A stretch of 64,000 nt of DNA from Onishia niordana (GCF_004798965.1 NZ_SDSD01000004.1:124001-188000), one strand, 5' to 3'; shown: positions 1 to 9,781, counted from the stretch's first letter. Notes: a model not told the origin generated them from the letters alone. A program made the numbers and translations.

Positions 1-46
1 GTCGTTCTTCATTGAGAGTGATGACCACTCCGGTAATCGGCGTCAT
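1..46 (-). CDS. Glycosyltransferase family 2, N-terminal fragment (cut by window edge)
   Basis: Read on the minus strand from an ATG at 46, the only 15 codons present give MTPITGVVITLNEER. This is the classic first beta-strand and nucleotide-sugar-binding start (VVITLNEER) of GT2 transferases, including WaaE/KdtX-type LPS core enzymes. The rest of the gene lies beyond position 1. It diverges from the GT4 gene, and the LPS locus that follows makes an LPS-core role the natural inference. The Shine-Dalgarno is weak (AAGAGA about 8 bases upstream). The fold is a good call from the motif; the exact sugar cannot be told from 15 residues. Confidence 0.7.
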   Translation of the reverse strand, partial: MTPITGVVITLNEER

Positions 47-178
47 GGTGTGATCTCTTATTGAGCGGGTACTTTGAGCATGGTGGCGCTGTATCAATCC
101 TTGAGCAATGCACGGCAAGGGAAAGCTTCTTCACCTTAAGTCCAGTCGGGCAAACGCGTATATTACCCTTGGGTGCCC

Positions 179-331
179 ATGGCAGACCATGATCAGATAC
201 CTGAGGCCCTTGCGGGTCTGGAAGAGGCTTTTTCATGGACTGTTCACGGCCACCTACCGTCGACTCATGCACAGCGAGTCCGCTATCGGCATGCGCTAAC
301 AGAGCCAGTTTCAAGTGGGAGTCATTGTTGA
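179..331 (+). CDS. Possible 50-residue leader ORF coupled to the GT4 gene
   Basis: An ATG at 179 opens a 50-codon frame whose TGA (329-331) overlaps the likely TTG start of the next gene (328-330), the geometry of translational coupling. The product would be acidic and histidine-rich with no signal peptide or membrane segment, and I recognise no family. No convincing ribosome-binding site precedes it. A TATATT box at 159-164 would place a transcript start just before the ATG. It may equally be a chance frame in a 280-bp divergent promoter region. Confidence 0.2.
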   Translation: MADHDQIPEALAGLEEAFSWTVHGHLPSTHAQRVRYRHALTEPVSSGSHC

Positions 332-1368
332 AGATCATCCATGTCAATCTGGCCAAGGGCTATCGTGGCGGTGAGCGTCAGACCGAACTGCTGATTCGCG
401 CCCTGTCATCATACGATAATGCCGAGCAATGGCTGGTGTGTCGGCGAGATTCACCGCTGCGTTCGCGCCTGGCGAGGGTGCCCGAGTTGGGTTTCATCGA
501 TGCCGATCATCAGCTAGCGGGACATGGGGTAGCAGGCCGCCTGCGGGCCGATATCGTTCATGCCCATGATGCCAAGGCGGTGCATTGGGCGGGATTGCAC
601 CGCTTATGGCATGGCGTGCCTTACCTGTTGACTCGCCGGGTCGATGCCCCGGTCAAGGACAGGATCAGCAACCGCTTCTTCTATCGGGGCGCTGTTAAGC
701 GAGTCGCCATCTCGTCATTGATTCAGCATCAACTCGAGGCGCGTGAGTGGGGGGAGGTGGCGTTGATTCCAAGCGCCCTGTCAGGGCTCAAGGCAGACCC
801 CGAACAGGCCAAGGCACTGCGTGCCGACTTTCCCGGCAAGTACCTGATCGGGCATGTCGGCGCGCTGGTCGACCGCCACAAGGGGCAGCGGGTGCTGCTT
901 GAGGCGGCACGTCACCTTGAACAGATCAAGCCCGATGTGCAGGTGCTGTTCTTTGGCCAAGGAGAAGATTCAGAGGCACTGGAGGCAGAAGCGGCGGGAC
1001 GTAGCAACGTTACCTTCATGGGATTCAAGGACAACATAGGCGATTACCTGCCGGGACTCGATCTCTTTGCCTTTCCTTCACGCAACGAAGGGCTCGGTTC
1101 GGTGCTGCTGGACGTAATGGATGCCGGTGTGCCGATTGTGGCCTCAAGGGTCGGGGGGATTCCTGATATCGTCCGTGATGAAAAGACGGGATTGCTGGTG
1201 CCGCCAGGAGATGCCGAGGCCCTTACCGACGCCATCGCCCGCTTACATGATGATGCCGAACTTGCAAAGACCTTGGCAGCAGGGGCGAGTGCCCAGCTCG
1301 CGCATTATACGCCAGAGGCCATGGCCGACGCCTACTGGATACTTTATAAGAGCCTAATCCAGTGTTAG
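328..1368 (+). CDS. Glycosyltransferase family 4 (GT-B), LPS core type
   Basis: A 346-residue GT-B transferase, probably adding a sugar from a nucleotide-sugar donor to lipid A-core at the inner membrane. The N-terminal domain starts KIIHVNLAKGYRGGERQ, the glycine-rich acceptor loop of GT4 enzymes. The C-terminal donor domain has the EX7E-type block SRNEGLGSVLLDVMDAG near residues 251-267, followed by PIVASRVGGIPDIV. I chose the TTG at 328 (GGGAG six bases upstream) because family homology begins exactly there; the frame is open further upstream but without resemblance. It heads the plus-strand LPS genes. The sugar specificity is not readable. Confidence 0.8.
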   Translation: MKIIHVNLAKGYRGGERQTELLIRALSSYDNAEQWLVCRRDSPLRSRLARVPELGFIDADHQLAGHGVAGRLRADIVHAHDAKAVHWAGLHRLWHGVPYLLTRRVDAPVKDRISNRFFYRGAVKRVAISSLIQHQLEAREWGEVALIPSALSGLKADPEQAKALRADFPGKYLIGHVGALVDRHKGQRVLLEAARHLEQIKPDVQVLFFGQGEDSEALEAEAAGRSNVTFMGFKDNIGDYLPGLDLFAFPSRNEGLGSVLLDVMDAGVPIVASRVGGIPDIVRDEKTGLLVPPGDAEALTDAIARLHDDAELAKTLAAGASAQLAHYTPEAMADAYWILYKSLIQC

Positions 1369-1523
1369 TTGGCATAGGTAGTCATAATGCAGTGATTGAT
1401 GTTTTAGCCAGACAGCAATAGTGGCGATGTTGGCACTGCACTATCAGAAAATGTCCCCCTGGCGCCCATAAGGATGTTGGGAAGCGCTCACCAACGAATG
1501 ATAATAGCCATGCGGTGGCCTGT

Positions 1524-2504
1524 ATGAAGACGCTACTGGCGCAGTTGCACAAGAACGCTCACAAGTTCCGTTTCTATGGCTGGCACGCGGCGGGCCTGGC
1601 GGTGCCCTTGGCCGCTAATCAGCGTCGTTTGGCAGCGATATTGGCCGAATTCGACTCACTCGATGCGTCGGAACGAGAGGAGATCCAGGCACGGGTCGAC
1701 TACTACAACCAGTGCGATTCTTGCGTCGAACTTGGGCAAGAGGCGACGACTATTGCCGATTTTACCCGGGAAAAGAGCTGGGCCTACTATCTCGATATGT
1801 GGCGTTATCTACGGTTCTTTCCGGGGCATCTGCGTTTTCATTATCTTTTCGGCGATATCCGCGAGGTGCCAGAGCGGCCCACCTTTCTTAAAAGTCGGCC
1901 GCTGGGCGGCGATAACCGGCACTCAGTACTACTTAAGCTCAATGCCGTTCGCCACTACTATGTCTTCCCTGACCGCACGCCCTTTGTCGCCAAGAAGGAC
2001 AGGCTGGTGTGGCGGGGCGCCTGTCATCAAGCGCATCGTCAGAGGTTCGTCGAGCACTTCCATGATCACCCGCTGTGCGATGTAGGAGATGTGCGTCGCA
2101 GTGCGCAGGGCAAGCCCTATCATCGGCCCTTCATGAACATCGAGGAGCAGCTCCAGTACAAGTTCGTACTGAGCATCGAAGGCAAGGACGTGGCCAGTAA
2201 CCTGAAGTGGATCATGGCCTCGAATTCCTTGTGTTTCATGACGGCACCGCGCTTCGAGACCTGGTTCATGGAGGGCCGATTGATCCCCGACTATCATTAT
2301 GTCCAGCTCGCCGACGATTACGGGGATATCGAGGAGAAAGTCGCCTACTATCGGGATCATCCCGACGAGGCCAGGCGCATCATCGCCAACGCCAACGCCT
2401 ATGTAGCGCAGTTCAAGAATGAAAGGCGTGAGCGTTTGGTCAGCCTTTTGGTAATGGACAAGTACTTTGCCCGTTCGGGTCAGTCATCGGTCTTGGCGTG
2501 GTAG
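1524..2504 (+). CDS. Glycosyltransferase family 90 (LpsA/CAP10-like)
   Basis: About 326 residues, matching the GT90 family of LPS sugar transferases (LpsA-like; the eukaryotic relatives are CAP10 and protein O-glucosyltransferases). Family blocks visible are KKDRLVWRGACHQAHRQRF near residue 160, NIEEQLQYKFVLSIEGKDVASN near 215-235, then KWIMASNSLCFM, and a C-terminal EKVAYYRDHPDEARRIIANA. No signal peptide is seen, so it should act on the cytoplasmic face. GTG at 1515 is an alternative start three codons earlier; neither start has a strong ribosome site. It follows the GT4 gene after 155 bases and its 3' end overlaps the convergent Kdo-kinase gene by 25 bases. Confidence 0.8.
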   Translation: MKTLLAQLHKNAHKFRFYGWHAAGLAVPLAANQRRLAAILAEFDSLDASEREEIQARVDYYNQCDSCVELGQEATTIADFTREKSWAYYLDMWRYLRFFPGHLRFHYLFGDIREVPERPTFLKSRPLGGDNRHSVLLKLNAVRHYYVFPDRTPFVAKKDRLVWRGACHQAHRQRFVEHFHDHPLCDVGDVRRSAQGKPYHRPFMNIEEQLQYKFVLSIEGKDVASNLKWIMASNSLCFMTAPRFETWFMEGRLIPDYHYVQLADDYGDIEEKVAYYRDHPDEARRIIANANAYVAQFKNERRERLVSLLVMDKYFARSGQSSVLAW

Positions 2505-3127
2505 CCGTCGAGAATAGCGGGCAGCGACGCTTTGGCGTCGAACTTCTCGAGCGAGCGCTCCAGGCGGCTCAGATTGTCCGCTTGCCAGCGGCCCGTATGA
2601 CGCAGGCGACAGCGGTCCAGATCGATCAGGAAGACCGCGCCATCCGGAGCGACGAGCAGGTTGCGGGCGTTGAGGTCCACATGGTCGAGGCCGGCATGAT
2701 GGAAGCGGCGAATGGTGGCGCCGACGCGCTCGAGTAGCGCCTCGTCGGCATCCGCCAGGCAGTCGGCCAGGGCGCGGGCGCCGGCCAGGCGCACGGTGAT
2801 CAATGCGGCCCGATAGACCAGGCCGCGTTGCCAGACACCAGCGGCCACCGGGCGTGGCACCGGCAGGCCTTGCGTGTATAAGGCAGCGGTCAGGCGCAAC
2901 TCGCGAAAGGCGCGGGTGCGTTCACGTCCGGTCCACAGGTAGCTCGCGTCATTCAGCTGGGCGATCAGCCCCCCGCGCCGGTAAGGGCGCAGCACCCACT
3001 GCTCATTTGCCCGGTCGGGTGCCTTGAGAAAGAGACTTGCGCCTCGGCCTGGAGCCTCGCCGGTTACGGCGTCCTGCTCTCGCCAGTAGTCCGGACAGAA
3101 CCAGCGCGGCTCCAGGGGCAATGGCAT
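2480..3127 (-). CDS. kdkA: 3-deoxy-D-manno-octulosonic acid (Kdo) kinase
   Basis: A 215-residue protein of the KdkA/WaaP LPS-kinase superfamily, which phosphorylates O-4 of the Kdo residue on lipid IVA. The protein-kinase-like catalytic loop is HVDLNARN (His149, Asp151, Asn156) and the metal-binding segment is LIDLDR (residues 168-172). The N-terminal block GRGASLFLKAP stands for the glycine loop. I chose the ATG at 3127; the frame stays open upstream to 3259 but that part runs into the divergent promoter and lacks homology. A Kdo kinase usually goes with a single phosphorylated Kdo in the core. It diverges from the heptosyltransferase gene. Confidence 0.85.
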   Translation of the reverse strand: MPLPLEPRWFCPDYWREQDAVTGEAPGRGASLFLKAPDRANEQWVLRPYRRGGLIAQLNDASYLWTGRERTRAFRELRLTAALYTQGLPVPRPVAAGVWQRGLVYRAALITVRLAGARALADCLADADEALLERVGATIRRFHHAGLDHVDLNARNLLVAPDGAVFLIDLDRCRLRHTGRWQADNLSRLERSLEKFDAKASLPAILDGYHAKTDD

Positions 3128-3193
3128 TGCTTCGCCTGTGGTATCGGACGCGCCTTGGATGGCAAGGCCGGCGGCTTGTCGTGAGCTTCCCCC

Positions 3194-3223
3194 GTCACAA
3201 AAGCGTCCTGCATCATATAGAAT
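3194..3223 (+). promoter_or_regulatory. Putative sigma-70 promoter for the GT9-hldE-waaA operon
   Basis: GTCACA (3194-3199, four of six to TTGACA) and TAGAAT (3218-3223, five of six to TATAAT) are 18 bases apart and lie 34 bases before the ATG at 3258. The stretch is AT-richer than its surroundings. Inferred by eye only. Confidence 0.4.
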
Positions 3224-3257
3224 GCAGGTATTTTCTTTCTGGAACGTTGCCAACTGC

Positions 3258-4328
3258 ATGAAGCATCCTCTGCCCGTTCACCCCACGCACCTGTGCGTGC
3301 TTAGGCTCTCGGCCCTGGGCGATGTCTGTAACCTGGTGCCGACCGTGCGTGCCCTGCAGCGTCAGTGGCCGGGCGTGCGTATTACCTGGATCGTCGGCAA
3401 GGCCGAGCACAGTCTACTGTCGGGCCTGTCCGGGGTCGAGTTCGTGGTCTATGACAAGTCGACCGGTCTCGCCGGCATGCGTGAGATCTGGCGTGCGCTC
3501 AAGGACACGCGTTTCGATGCGCTGTTGCACATGCAGCAGTCGCTGCGTGCCAGCGTGCTGTCGCTAGGGCTTCGCGCCGGGGTACGCATCGGTTACGACA
3601 AGGCCCGATCCAAGGACTGGCAGCACTGGTTCACCCAGCATCAGCTGGCGCCGCATCCACGTGCGCATGTGCTTGAATCCTTCATGGACTTCGCCCGTGA
3701 ACTGGGCGTCGAGGACCTGACGCCTGAGTGGGGCCTGGCGATTCCCGACGATGCCCGGCGCGAGGCACGCGAGGTGAGCGGTGAGCGGGACTATGTGCTG
3801 ATCAGTCCCTGTGCCAATCCGCGCTTGCGTAACTTCCGCAACTGGTCCGCCGAGGGCTATGCCGCGGTGATCGAACACCTGTGGAATCATGGCCTGGTGA
3901 CGGTGATGAGTGGCGGCGGTAGTACCCAGGAGCGCGAGATGGGCGCACGCATCAAGGCGCTGTGCTCTGAAGGGGCGGTGGTCGATGCCATTGGCGGCAC
4001 CTCCCTGAAGGGGCTTATGGCGCTGATTGACGGTGCACGAGCCGTTGTTGCCCCCGACTCCGGCCCGGTGCATATGGCCAATGCCCTGAATACGCCGACC
4101 GTAGGGCTCTATGCCACTACCAACCCGCAGCGCGCCGCTCCCTATCGCTGGCGGGAGCACGTCGTCAATCGCTACCCCGAGGCCGTACGCACCTACTTGC
4201 ACAAGTCGCCCGACGAAATCGTCTGGGGGACGCGTGTGCGCCATCCCGATGCCATGTCGCTGATCCACGCCGACGATGTGATCGCTCACCTCGATGCCCT
4301 ACTGATGGAGCCCCGTGATGAAGCTTGA
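3258..4328 (+). CDS. ADP-heptose:LPS heptosyltransferase (glycosyltransferase family 9)
   Basis: A 356-residue GT-B enzyme of the WaaC/WaaF/WaaQ group, which transfers L-glycero-D-manno-heptose from ADP-heptose to the inner core. The start [21 protein letters not shown] is the family hallmark (the Asp of LGDV is the catalytic base in this group). The C-terminal half holds the donor site [22 protein letters not shown], near residues 260-280. ATG 3258 is supported by the start of homology. Its last 11 bases overlap the start of hldE, which makes the ADP-heptose donor, so the two are translationally linked. Which heptose it adds cannot be decided without comparison. Confidence 0.88.
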   Translation: MKHPLPVHPTHLCVLRLSALGDVCNLVPTVRALQRQWPGVRITWIVGKAEHSLLSGLSGVEFVVYDKSTGLAGMREIWRALKDTRFDALLHMQQSLRASVLSLGLRAGVRIGYDKARSKDWQHWFTQHQLAPHPRAHVLESFMDFARELGVEDLTPEWGLAIPDDARREAREVSGERDYVLISPCANPRLRNFRNWSAEGYAAVIEHLWNHGLVTVMSGGGSTQEREMGARIKALCSEGAVVDAIGGTSLKGLMALIDGARAVVAPDSGPVHMANALNTPTVGLYATTNPQRAAPYRWREHVVNRYPEAVRTYLHKSPDEIVWGTRVRHPDAMSLIHADDVIAHLDALLMEPRDEA

Positions 4329-5748
4329 CCTGACCGCTCTTGAACAGGCCCGCCTGCTGGTGGTGGGCGATGTGATGCTCGATCGCTACTGGCACGGCGG
4401 AACATCGCGGATATCTCCAGAGGCGCCAGTGCCGGTGGTCAAGGTCAACGGTGGTGAGGATCGCCCCGGCGGCGCCGCCAACGTGGCCCTCAATATCTCT
4501 TCGCTAGGTGCTCGTGCCGCTCTGGCGGGACTGGTCGGCGACGATGACAATGCCGATCTGCTAACCCACCGGCTTGAAGACTCCGGAGTAAGCACTCACT
4601 TTCAGCGTAGCGCTGATATTCCAACGATCGCCAAGCTCAGGGTCATGAGTCGTAACCAGCAGCTGATTCGGCTGGACTTCGAAGAGCCGCTGGACGAGGT
4701 CGATACCCGGGATCTTGAAGCCAAGGTGGCGGCACAGCTTGGCGATGCCGATCTGGTGATCCTCTCCGATTACGGCAAGGGCACCCTGAATCGGGTCGAA
4801 TCACTGATCCGGCTGGTGAAGGAGGCGGGTAAGCGGGTGCTGGTCGATCCCAAGGGCAGCGACTTTCGCCGTTACCGCGGGGCCAGCGTGGTTACGCCCA
4901 ACCTGACCGAGTTCGAGGCCGTGGTCGGCCCCTGCCGCAGCGATGAGGAGCTGGCTGCCAAGGGCGAAGCATTGCGGGTCGAGCTCGACCTGGAGGCCCT
5001 GCTGATCACCCGCAGCGAGAAGGGCATGACCCTGATCCGCGGCGATCATGCCCCTCTTCACCTGCCGACTCGGGCGCGTGAGGTCTATGACGTGACTGGC
5101 GCCGGCGATACCGTGATCGGTGTATTGGGGCTGGCGCTGGCCGCGGGTCATGGCTTCCCTGAGGCCATGACGCTTGCCAACCTGGCGGCCGGCCTGGTGG
5201 TGGCCAAGCCGGGCACTGCGACCCTCTCGATCGCTGAACTCTACACCGCCCTGCACGGCGACAAGCTTGCCGAGTTCGGCCTCATCGAGGCGGCGCCGCT
5301 GGCCGAGGCGGTGCGCGCCGCCCAGGCCCGCGGCGAGAAGGTGGTGATGACCAACGGCTGCTTCGACATCCTGCACGCCGGCCACGTGGCCTACCTGGAG
5401 CAGGCCCGCCGTCTCGGTGACCGACTGATCGTGGCGGTCAACGACGATGCCTCCATCGCCCGCCTCAAGGGCCCCACGCGGCCGATCAACCTTCTCAAGC
5501 GACGCATGCAGGTGCTCGCCGGGCTCGGCGCTGTAGACTGGGTGGTGCCCTTCGGCGATGACACCCCGGCGTCGCTGATCGAGACCGTGCTGCCCGACGT
5601 GCTAGTCAAGGGCGGTGACTACCTGCCCGCCGATATCGCCGGCGGCGAGGCAGTGATCGCCAACGGTGGTGAAGTGCGGGTGCTCGACTTCGAGGACGGT
5701 GTCTCTACCACGGCGATGATCTCGACCATCCTCGACCGGGAGCGCTGA
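4318..5748 (+). CDS. hldE: Bifunctional heptose 7-phosphate kinase / heptose 1-phosphate adenylyltransferase
   Basis: A 476-residue two-domain enzyme making ADP-D-glycero-D-manno-heptose for LPS. The N-terminal ribokinase-like domain (about 1-320) has [26 protein letters not shown] and the anion-hole motif DVTGAGDT (catalytic Asp264). The C-terminal nucleotidyltransferase domain (about 345-476) has [12 protein letters not shown] with the HxGH motif at 353-356 and [10 protein letters not shown]. The length matches E. coli HldE (477). GTG at 4315 immediately precedes the ATG and could also start. It overlaps the heptosyltransferase upstream and shares TGATG with waaA downstream. Confidence 0.96.
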   Translation: MKLDLTALEQARLLVVGDVMLDRYWHGGTSRISPEAPVPVVKVNGGEDRPGGAANVALNISSLGARAALAGLVGDDDNADLLTHRLEDSGVSTHFQRSADIPTIAKLRVMSRNQQLIRLDFEEPLDEVDTRDLEAKVAAQLGDADLVILSDYGKGTLNRVESLIRLVKEAGKRVLVDPKGSDFRRYRGASVVTPNLTEFEAVVGPCRSDEELAAKGEALRVELDLEALLITRSEKGMTLIRGDHAPLHLPTRAREVYDVTGAGDTVIGVLGLALAAGHGFPEAMTLANLAAGLVVAKPGTATLSIAELYTALHGDKLAEFGLIEAAPLAEAVRAAQARGEKVVMTNGCFDILHAGHVAYLEQARRLGDRLIVAVNDDASIARLKGPTRPINLLKRRMQVLAGLGAVDWVVPFGDDTPASLIETVLPDVLVKGGDYLPADIAGGEAVIANGGEVRVLDFEDGVSTTAMISTILDRER

Positions 5749-7067
5749 TGCCTGCCCGCTGGCCACGACTCGCCTACTCGGCGGTACTCTATGGCCTCGC
5801 ACCGCTTATATGGCGAAGGGTGTGGCGTGAGCAGGCGCTTGCTCACCCCAGGCGTGAACGCCTCGGGCTGATCCCTCACTCGTCTCCGGCCGCATCGGCC
5901 GACGACCACATCAAGCGTCCCGTGACCTGGCTGCACTGCGCGTCTGTCGGCGAGGTACTGGGCGCCCGGCCGCTGATCGAGGCACTGGCGACAAGCCGCC
6001 CGGCACACCGCCTGGTCGTGACCACCATGACCGCCACCGGTGCCGTGCAGGTGCAAGCACTGGCCGATAAGCTCAACGCTAAAGGGGTTGGCGCCGAAGT
6101 GAGTCATCACTTCGTGCCGCTGGACTTTCCCGGTGCGGCGCGGCGCTTCGTTGCTCGCCTTGCGCCGATGCAGGCGATCTTCTTCGAGACCGAGCTATGG
6201 CCCAACCTGCTGGCGGCCTGTCGCCGTCGTGGCGTGCCGGTTGCCGTGGTCAACGGTCGCCTGTCACCTCGCGCCTACGCACGCTATATGAAGATTCGCC
6301 CGCTGATGGCGGCGGCGCTCGCCAACGTCGACTGGCTGGCCGCCAAGTCTGACGAGGACGCCGAGCGCTACCGGGCGCTCGGCATGGCCCGGGCGTGTAT
6401 CAGTGTGGTGGGGTCCCTCAAGTTCGATATGTACGCTTCTGACGAGGATCTTAAAAGAAGTGAGCGCTTACGCGCCTGGCTCGGCGAGCGACCGGTCTGG
6501 GTCGGCGGCTCGACGCACCCCGGTGAGGATGAGCCGTTGCTCGCCGCACATCGGCGCCTGCTCGAAACGCATCCGCAGGCGCTGCTGATCCTCGTGCCTC
6601 GTCATCCGCAGCGCTTCGACGAAGTGGCCTCGCTCTGCGAGACCCAGGGCATGCTCATGGCGCGGCGATCGAGGGACGAGCGTCCAGGGCCGGATACGCA
6701 GATCTACCTGGCTGACACCATGGGCGAGCTTGCCACGCTCTACGGGGCGGCGGATATCGCCTTCGTCGGCGGTAGCCTGGTGCCGATCGGCGGACACAAC
6801 CTGCTTGAACCCGCCGTGCAGGGCGTGCCGGTCGTGACCGGGTCATCGCTTGAGAATTTCAGCGATGTTGCCGCGACTCTGCGCGAGGCCTCGGCGCTTG
6901 CCGAGGTGGACGATGCCGAAGGGCTGGCAGCGACGCTGGCTGCGCTATTTGACGCTCCCGCGGACAGGGCCCGCCTCGGCGAGGCAGGCCGCCAAGTGGT
7001 AGCGGCCAATCGGGGTGCGCTGTCGCTCACCCTGAAAGGCCTGAGCGCAATGCTAGAAGCGAAGTGA
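5748..7067 (+). CDS. waaA: 3-deoxy-D-manno-octulosonic acid transferase
   Basis: A 439-residue GT30 enzyme (WaaA/KdtA) that transfers Kdo from CMP-Kdo to lipid IVA at the inner membrane. An N-terminal hydrophobic anchor is followed by WLHCASVGE, whose Glu (about residue 69) is the family's proposed catalytic base. FFETELWPNL, NGRLSPRAY, WVGGSTHPGED and FVGGSLVPIGGHNLLEP are all conserved blocks. The ATG overlaps the hldE stop. With a Kdo kinase in the same locus, a mono-functional (single Kdo) WaaA is plausible but cannot be read from sequence. It converges on rpiA with an eight-base gap and no terminator between. Confidence 0.95.
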   Translation: MPARWPRLAYSAVLYGLAPLIWRRVWREQALAHPRRERLGLIPHSSPAASADDHIKRPVTWLHCASVGEVLGARPLIEALATSRPAHRLVVTTMTATGAVQVQALADKLNAKGVGAEVSHHFVPLDFPGAARRFVARLAPMQAIFFETELWPNLLAACRRRGVPVAVVNGRLSPRAYARYMKIRPLMAAALANVDWLAAKSDEDAERYRALGMARACISVVGSLKFDMYASDEDLKRSERLRAWLGERPVWVGGSTHPGEDEPLLAAHRRLLETHPQALLILVPRHPQRFDEVASLCETQGMLMARRSRDERPGPDTQIYLADTMGELATLYGAADIAFVGGSLVPIGGHNLLEPAVQGVPVVTGSSLENFSDVAATLREASALAEVDDAEGLAATLAALFDAPADRARLGEAGRQVVAANRGALSLTLKGLSAMLEAK

Positions 7068-7075
7068 GCATTTAC

Positions 7076-7756
7076 TCACTCTGGGTCTTTCTCGATGCGC
7101 TCCACGCCCTGTGGACCACCGAGCAACAGCACATCGGCGCCGCGAGCGGCGAACAGGCCGTTAGTGACCACGCCGACGATGGCATTGAGGCGGGCCTCCA
7201 TGGCAACCGGGTCCTCGATCGTGAACTCATAGCAGTCGAGGATCTGGTTGCCGTTGTCGGTCACCACGCCTTCGCGATAGACCGGCGTGGCGCCGAGCTT
7301 GACGAGTTCCCGAGCCACGTAGGAACGCGCCATGGGAATGACCTCGACCGGCAGCGGGAAGTCACCCAGCACCTCGACCCTTTTCGATGCATCGGCGATG
7401 CACACGAAGCGCTCGGCGCAGGCGGCGACGATCTTCTCTCGGGTCAGGGCCGCGCCGCCGCCCTTGATCATCTCGAGGCGACCGTTGATCTCGTCGGCGC
7501 CGTCCACATACACCGGCACGCTGCCGGCGACGTTCATCTCGACCACGTCGATACCGTGGGACCTGAGACGCTCAGCGGTGGCTTCAGAGCTCGCTACGGC
7601 GGCCTTGAAGTCATCGCGCAGGGCGGCCAGACGATCGATGAAACGATCGGCGGTGGAGCCTGTGCCGATGCCGATGATGACGTCGCGGCCGAGCAGCGGG
7701 CGAATTTCCTCGATGGCGGCGGCGGCCACCGCCTCCTTCAGTTCGTCTTGGGTCAT
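7076..7756 (-). CDS. rpiA: Ribose-5-phosphate isomerase A
   Basis: A 226-residue cytosolic enzyme interconverting ribose 5-phosphate and ribulose 5-phosphate in the pentose phosphate pathway. Visible family motifs are [13 protein letters not shown] near residues 29-41, the catalytic DGADE near 85-89, [13 protein letters not shown], and the C-terminal GVVTNGLF. The length is close to that of E. coli RpiA (219). It diverges from ilvA; in E. coli rpiA sits beside serA, which here lies 34 kb away. Confidence 0.96.
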   Translation of the reverse strand: MTQDELKEAVAAAAIEEIRPLLGRDVIIGIGTGSTADRFIDRLAALRDDFKAAVASSEATAERLRSHGIDVVEMNVAGSVPVYVDGADEINGRLEMIKGGGAALTREKIVAACAERFVCIADASKRVEVLGDFPLPVEVIPMARSYVARELVKLGATPVYREGVVTDNGNQILDCYEFTIEDPVAMEARLNAIVGVVTNGLFAARGADVLLLGGPQGVERIEKDPE

Positions 7757-7807
7757 GAGAGCTCGCTTGAGATTGTCGGACTTGGGAGTGGCGGAAGAAG
7801 CGTCGCG

Positions 7808-7836
7808 ATTATAGGCCAGTTCGGCGGCGGTGTTGA
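7808..7836 (-). promoter_or_regulatory. Putative sigma-70 promoter of rpiA
   Basis: On the minus strand TCAACA (7836-7831, four of six) is followed after 17 bases by a perfect TATAAT (7813-7808). It lies 52 bases before the rpiA ATG in the 214-bp divergent rpiA-ilvA region. Confidence 0.5.
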
Positions 7837-7970
7837 TGCCTCCTTGCCTGGCCGATCAGGTGTCGAAGGCGCTGGACGCCACGGCAGCGGGTCTGCTACC
7901 AATAGAGGTTTTGCCACGCACGCGATTATCGCATGACGCTCAGTCATGACGACGCCCTTGGGATATCAGG

Positions 7971-9485
7971 ATGCTCGAAGAAACCGTCAAGAAAATACTC
8001 ACCGCCCGTGTTTACGATGCCGCACGGGAAACGCCGATCTCACCGGCGACCATCCTTTCCAAGCGCCTTAATAACCAGATTCTGATCAAGCGCGAAGACT
8101 TGCAGCCCGTCTACTCCTTCAAGATTCGCGGCGCCTACAACAAGATGGCGCAGCTGACCGACGAGCAGAAGAGCAAGGGTGTGATCGCCGCCTCGGCCGG
8201 TAATCACGCCCAGGGGCTGGCGCTCGCCGCCAAGCTGATGGGTGTCAAGGCGGTGATCGTGATGCCGCGCATCACGCCGGAGATCAAGGTACAGGCGGTG
8301 CGCGCCCGGGGCGCCAAGGTGATCCTCAAGGGCGACGCCTTTGCCGCCGCCGCCGCCCATGTCCAGGAATTGATCGCCGAGCACGGCTACACCTATATCC
8401 CTCCCTTCGATGATATCGACGTGGTGGCCGGCCAGGGCACCATCGGCGTGGAGATCCTGCGCCAGCACGGGGGACGTCTGGACGCCGTCTTCGTGCCGGT
8501 GGGGGGCGGTGGCCTGATCGCCGGCGTGGCCGCCTACATCAAGTACCTGCGGCCCGAGATCAAGGTGATCGGGGTCGAATCCGAGGATAGCGCCAGCTTC
8601 AAGGCGGCCATGGAGGCCGGCGAGCGGGTGGTGCTGGATCAGGTCGGCGTCTTCGCCGAGGGCGTCGCGGTGGCGCAGGCCGGCGAGGTGCCCTTCGCCG
8701 TCGCCAAGGACCTGATCGATGAGATCATCACCGTCAACGCCGACGAGATGTGTGCCGCGGTCAAGGATATCTTCGAGGACACGCGGGCGGTGGCCGAGAC
8801 CTCCGGCGCCCTGTCGCTGGCCGGCCTCAAGAAGTACATCCAGCGCGACGGCGCCGAGGGTGAGACGCTCCTGTGCATCAACTCCGGAGCCAATACCAAC
8901 TTCGATCGTCTGCAGCATATCGCTGAGCGCACCGAGCTAGGGGAACAGCGCGAGGCCATCTTGGCCGTGACCATCCCTGAGCGCCCGGGTAGCTTCAAGC
9001 GCTTCTGCAAGGTTATCGGCAAGCGCATGGTCAGCGAGTTCAATTACCGCTATGCCGATCCTGACTGTGCACATATCTTCGTCGGCGTGCAGGTCAAACC
9101 GGGCGGTGACGACCGCCAGGCCGTTATTACCAAGTTGCGTGAAGAAGGTTATCCGGTGGTGGACCTCACTGACGACGAGATGGCCAAGCTGCATATTCGC
9201 CACCTGGGCGGCGGTCGTCCCAAGGAGCAGTTCGAGGAGGAAGTCTATCGCTTCGAGTTCCCGGAGCGCCCGGGGGCGCTGATGAACTTCCTGACCCACC
9301 TGCCGGCCGACTGGAACATCTCCTTGTTCCATTATCGCAACCACGGTGCCGCCTATGGCCGAGTGCTGGTCGGCATGCAGTTGCCAAGCGATGATCGCTC
9401 CCACGTCGAGGAGTACTTCGATGCGATTGGCTATCGCTACTGGAAAGAAACCGATAATCCGGCCTATCGACTCTTTATGGCCTGA
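7971..9485 (+). CDS. ilvA: Threonine ammonia-lyase, biosynthetic
   Basis: A 504-residue PLP enzyme converting L-threonine to 2-oxobutanoate, the first step of isoleucine synthesis. The catalytic domain holds SFKIRGAYNKM with Lys51 as the PLP lysine, SAGNHAQG and the phosphate-binding loop GGGGLIAG. The C-terminal 170 residues hold two ACT-like regulatory modules (starting AVTIPERPGSFKRF and FEFPERPGALMNF), the layout of isoleucine-inhibited, valine-activated enzymes. The size is close to that of E. coli IlvA (514). No ilv leader peptide or attenuator is visible before it, so regulation looks mainly allosteric. Confidence 0.96.
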   Translation: MLEETVKKILTARVYDAARETPISPATILSKRLNNQILIKREDLQPVYSFKIRGAYNKMAQLTDEQKSKGVIAASAGNHAQGLALAAKLMGVKAVIVMPRITPEIKVQAVRARGAKVILKGDAFAAAAAHVQELIAEHGYTYIPPFDDIDVVAGQGTIGVEILRQHGGRLDAVFVPVGGGGLIAGVAAYIKYLRPEIKVIGVESEDSASFKAAMEAGERVVLDQVGVFAEGVAVAQAGEVPFAVAKDLIDEIITVNADEMCAAVKDIFEDTRAVAETSGALSLAGLKKYIQRDGAEGETLLCINSGANTNFDRLQHIAERTELGEQREAILAVTIPERPGSFKRFCKVIGKRMVSEFNYRYADPDCAHIFVGVQVKPGGDDRQAVITKLREEGYPVVDLTDDEMAKLHIRHLGGGRPKEQFEEEVYRFEFPERPGALMNFLTHLPADWNISLFHYRNHGAAYGRVLVGMQLPSDDRSHVEEYFDAIGYRYWKETDNPAYRLFMA

Positions 9486-9666
9486 TGCGATCTCATCGTA
9501 ACGGTAGGTAAGTATTGACTAACGGCTAGCCGTAGAGGTAGCAGGCGTTTTATCATGTGCTTAGACTATTGAGGCGATGGTCATTCTTTAGACTTAGCCT
9601 TATAGTCTGAAACGTCGTTAGTCAGGCGACACTTTCATCTATTGTTACGACATCACGGAGTGGTTA

Positions 9667-9762
9667 ATGAGACGCAAGCCCGATTTGGTCATGGCGCTGG
9701 TACTGGTATTCGGCCTGGGAGTGGTTGCTACCGGTTACGCTCAGGCCCTGGTCGGTAGCTGA
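9667..9762 (+). CDS. 31-residue single-span membrane peptide
   Basis: An ATG at 9667 with GGAG six bases upstream (9657-9660) opens a 31-codon frame, MRRKPDLVMALVLVFGLGVV and onward, ending in TGA at 9760-9762. It has a basic N-terminus and one hydrophobic span (about residues 8-25), so it should sit in the inner membrane with the N-terminus inside. I believe I have seen very similar short proteins beginning (R/K)RKPDL with an FGLGVV core in pseudomonads and relatives, but I cannot name a family. It lies alone between ilvA and a strong terminator, preceded by 181 bp with its own imperfect inverted repeats. Confidence 0.6.
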   Translation: MRRKPDLVMALVLVFGLGVVATGYAQALVGS

Positions 9763-9781
9763 TTCCGCAGAGGGCCCTGCC

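Noticed and set aside
9..356. 115-codon minus-strand frame in the divergent region at the window start
   Set aside because: It overlaps the GT2 start and the GT4 start, has no ribosome site and no recognisable sequence; the short GT2 frame at 1-46 explains the minus strand better.
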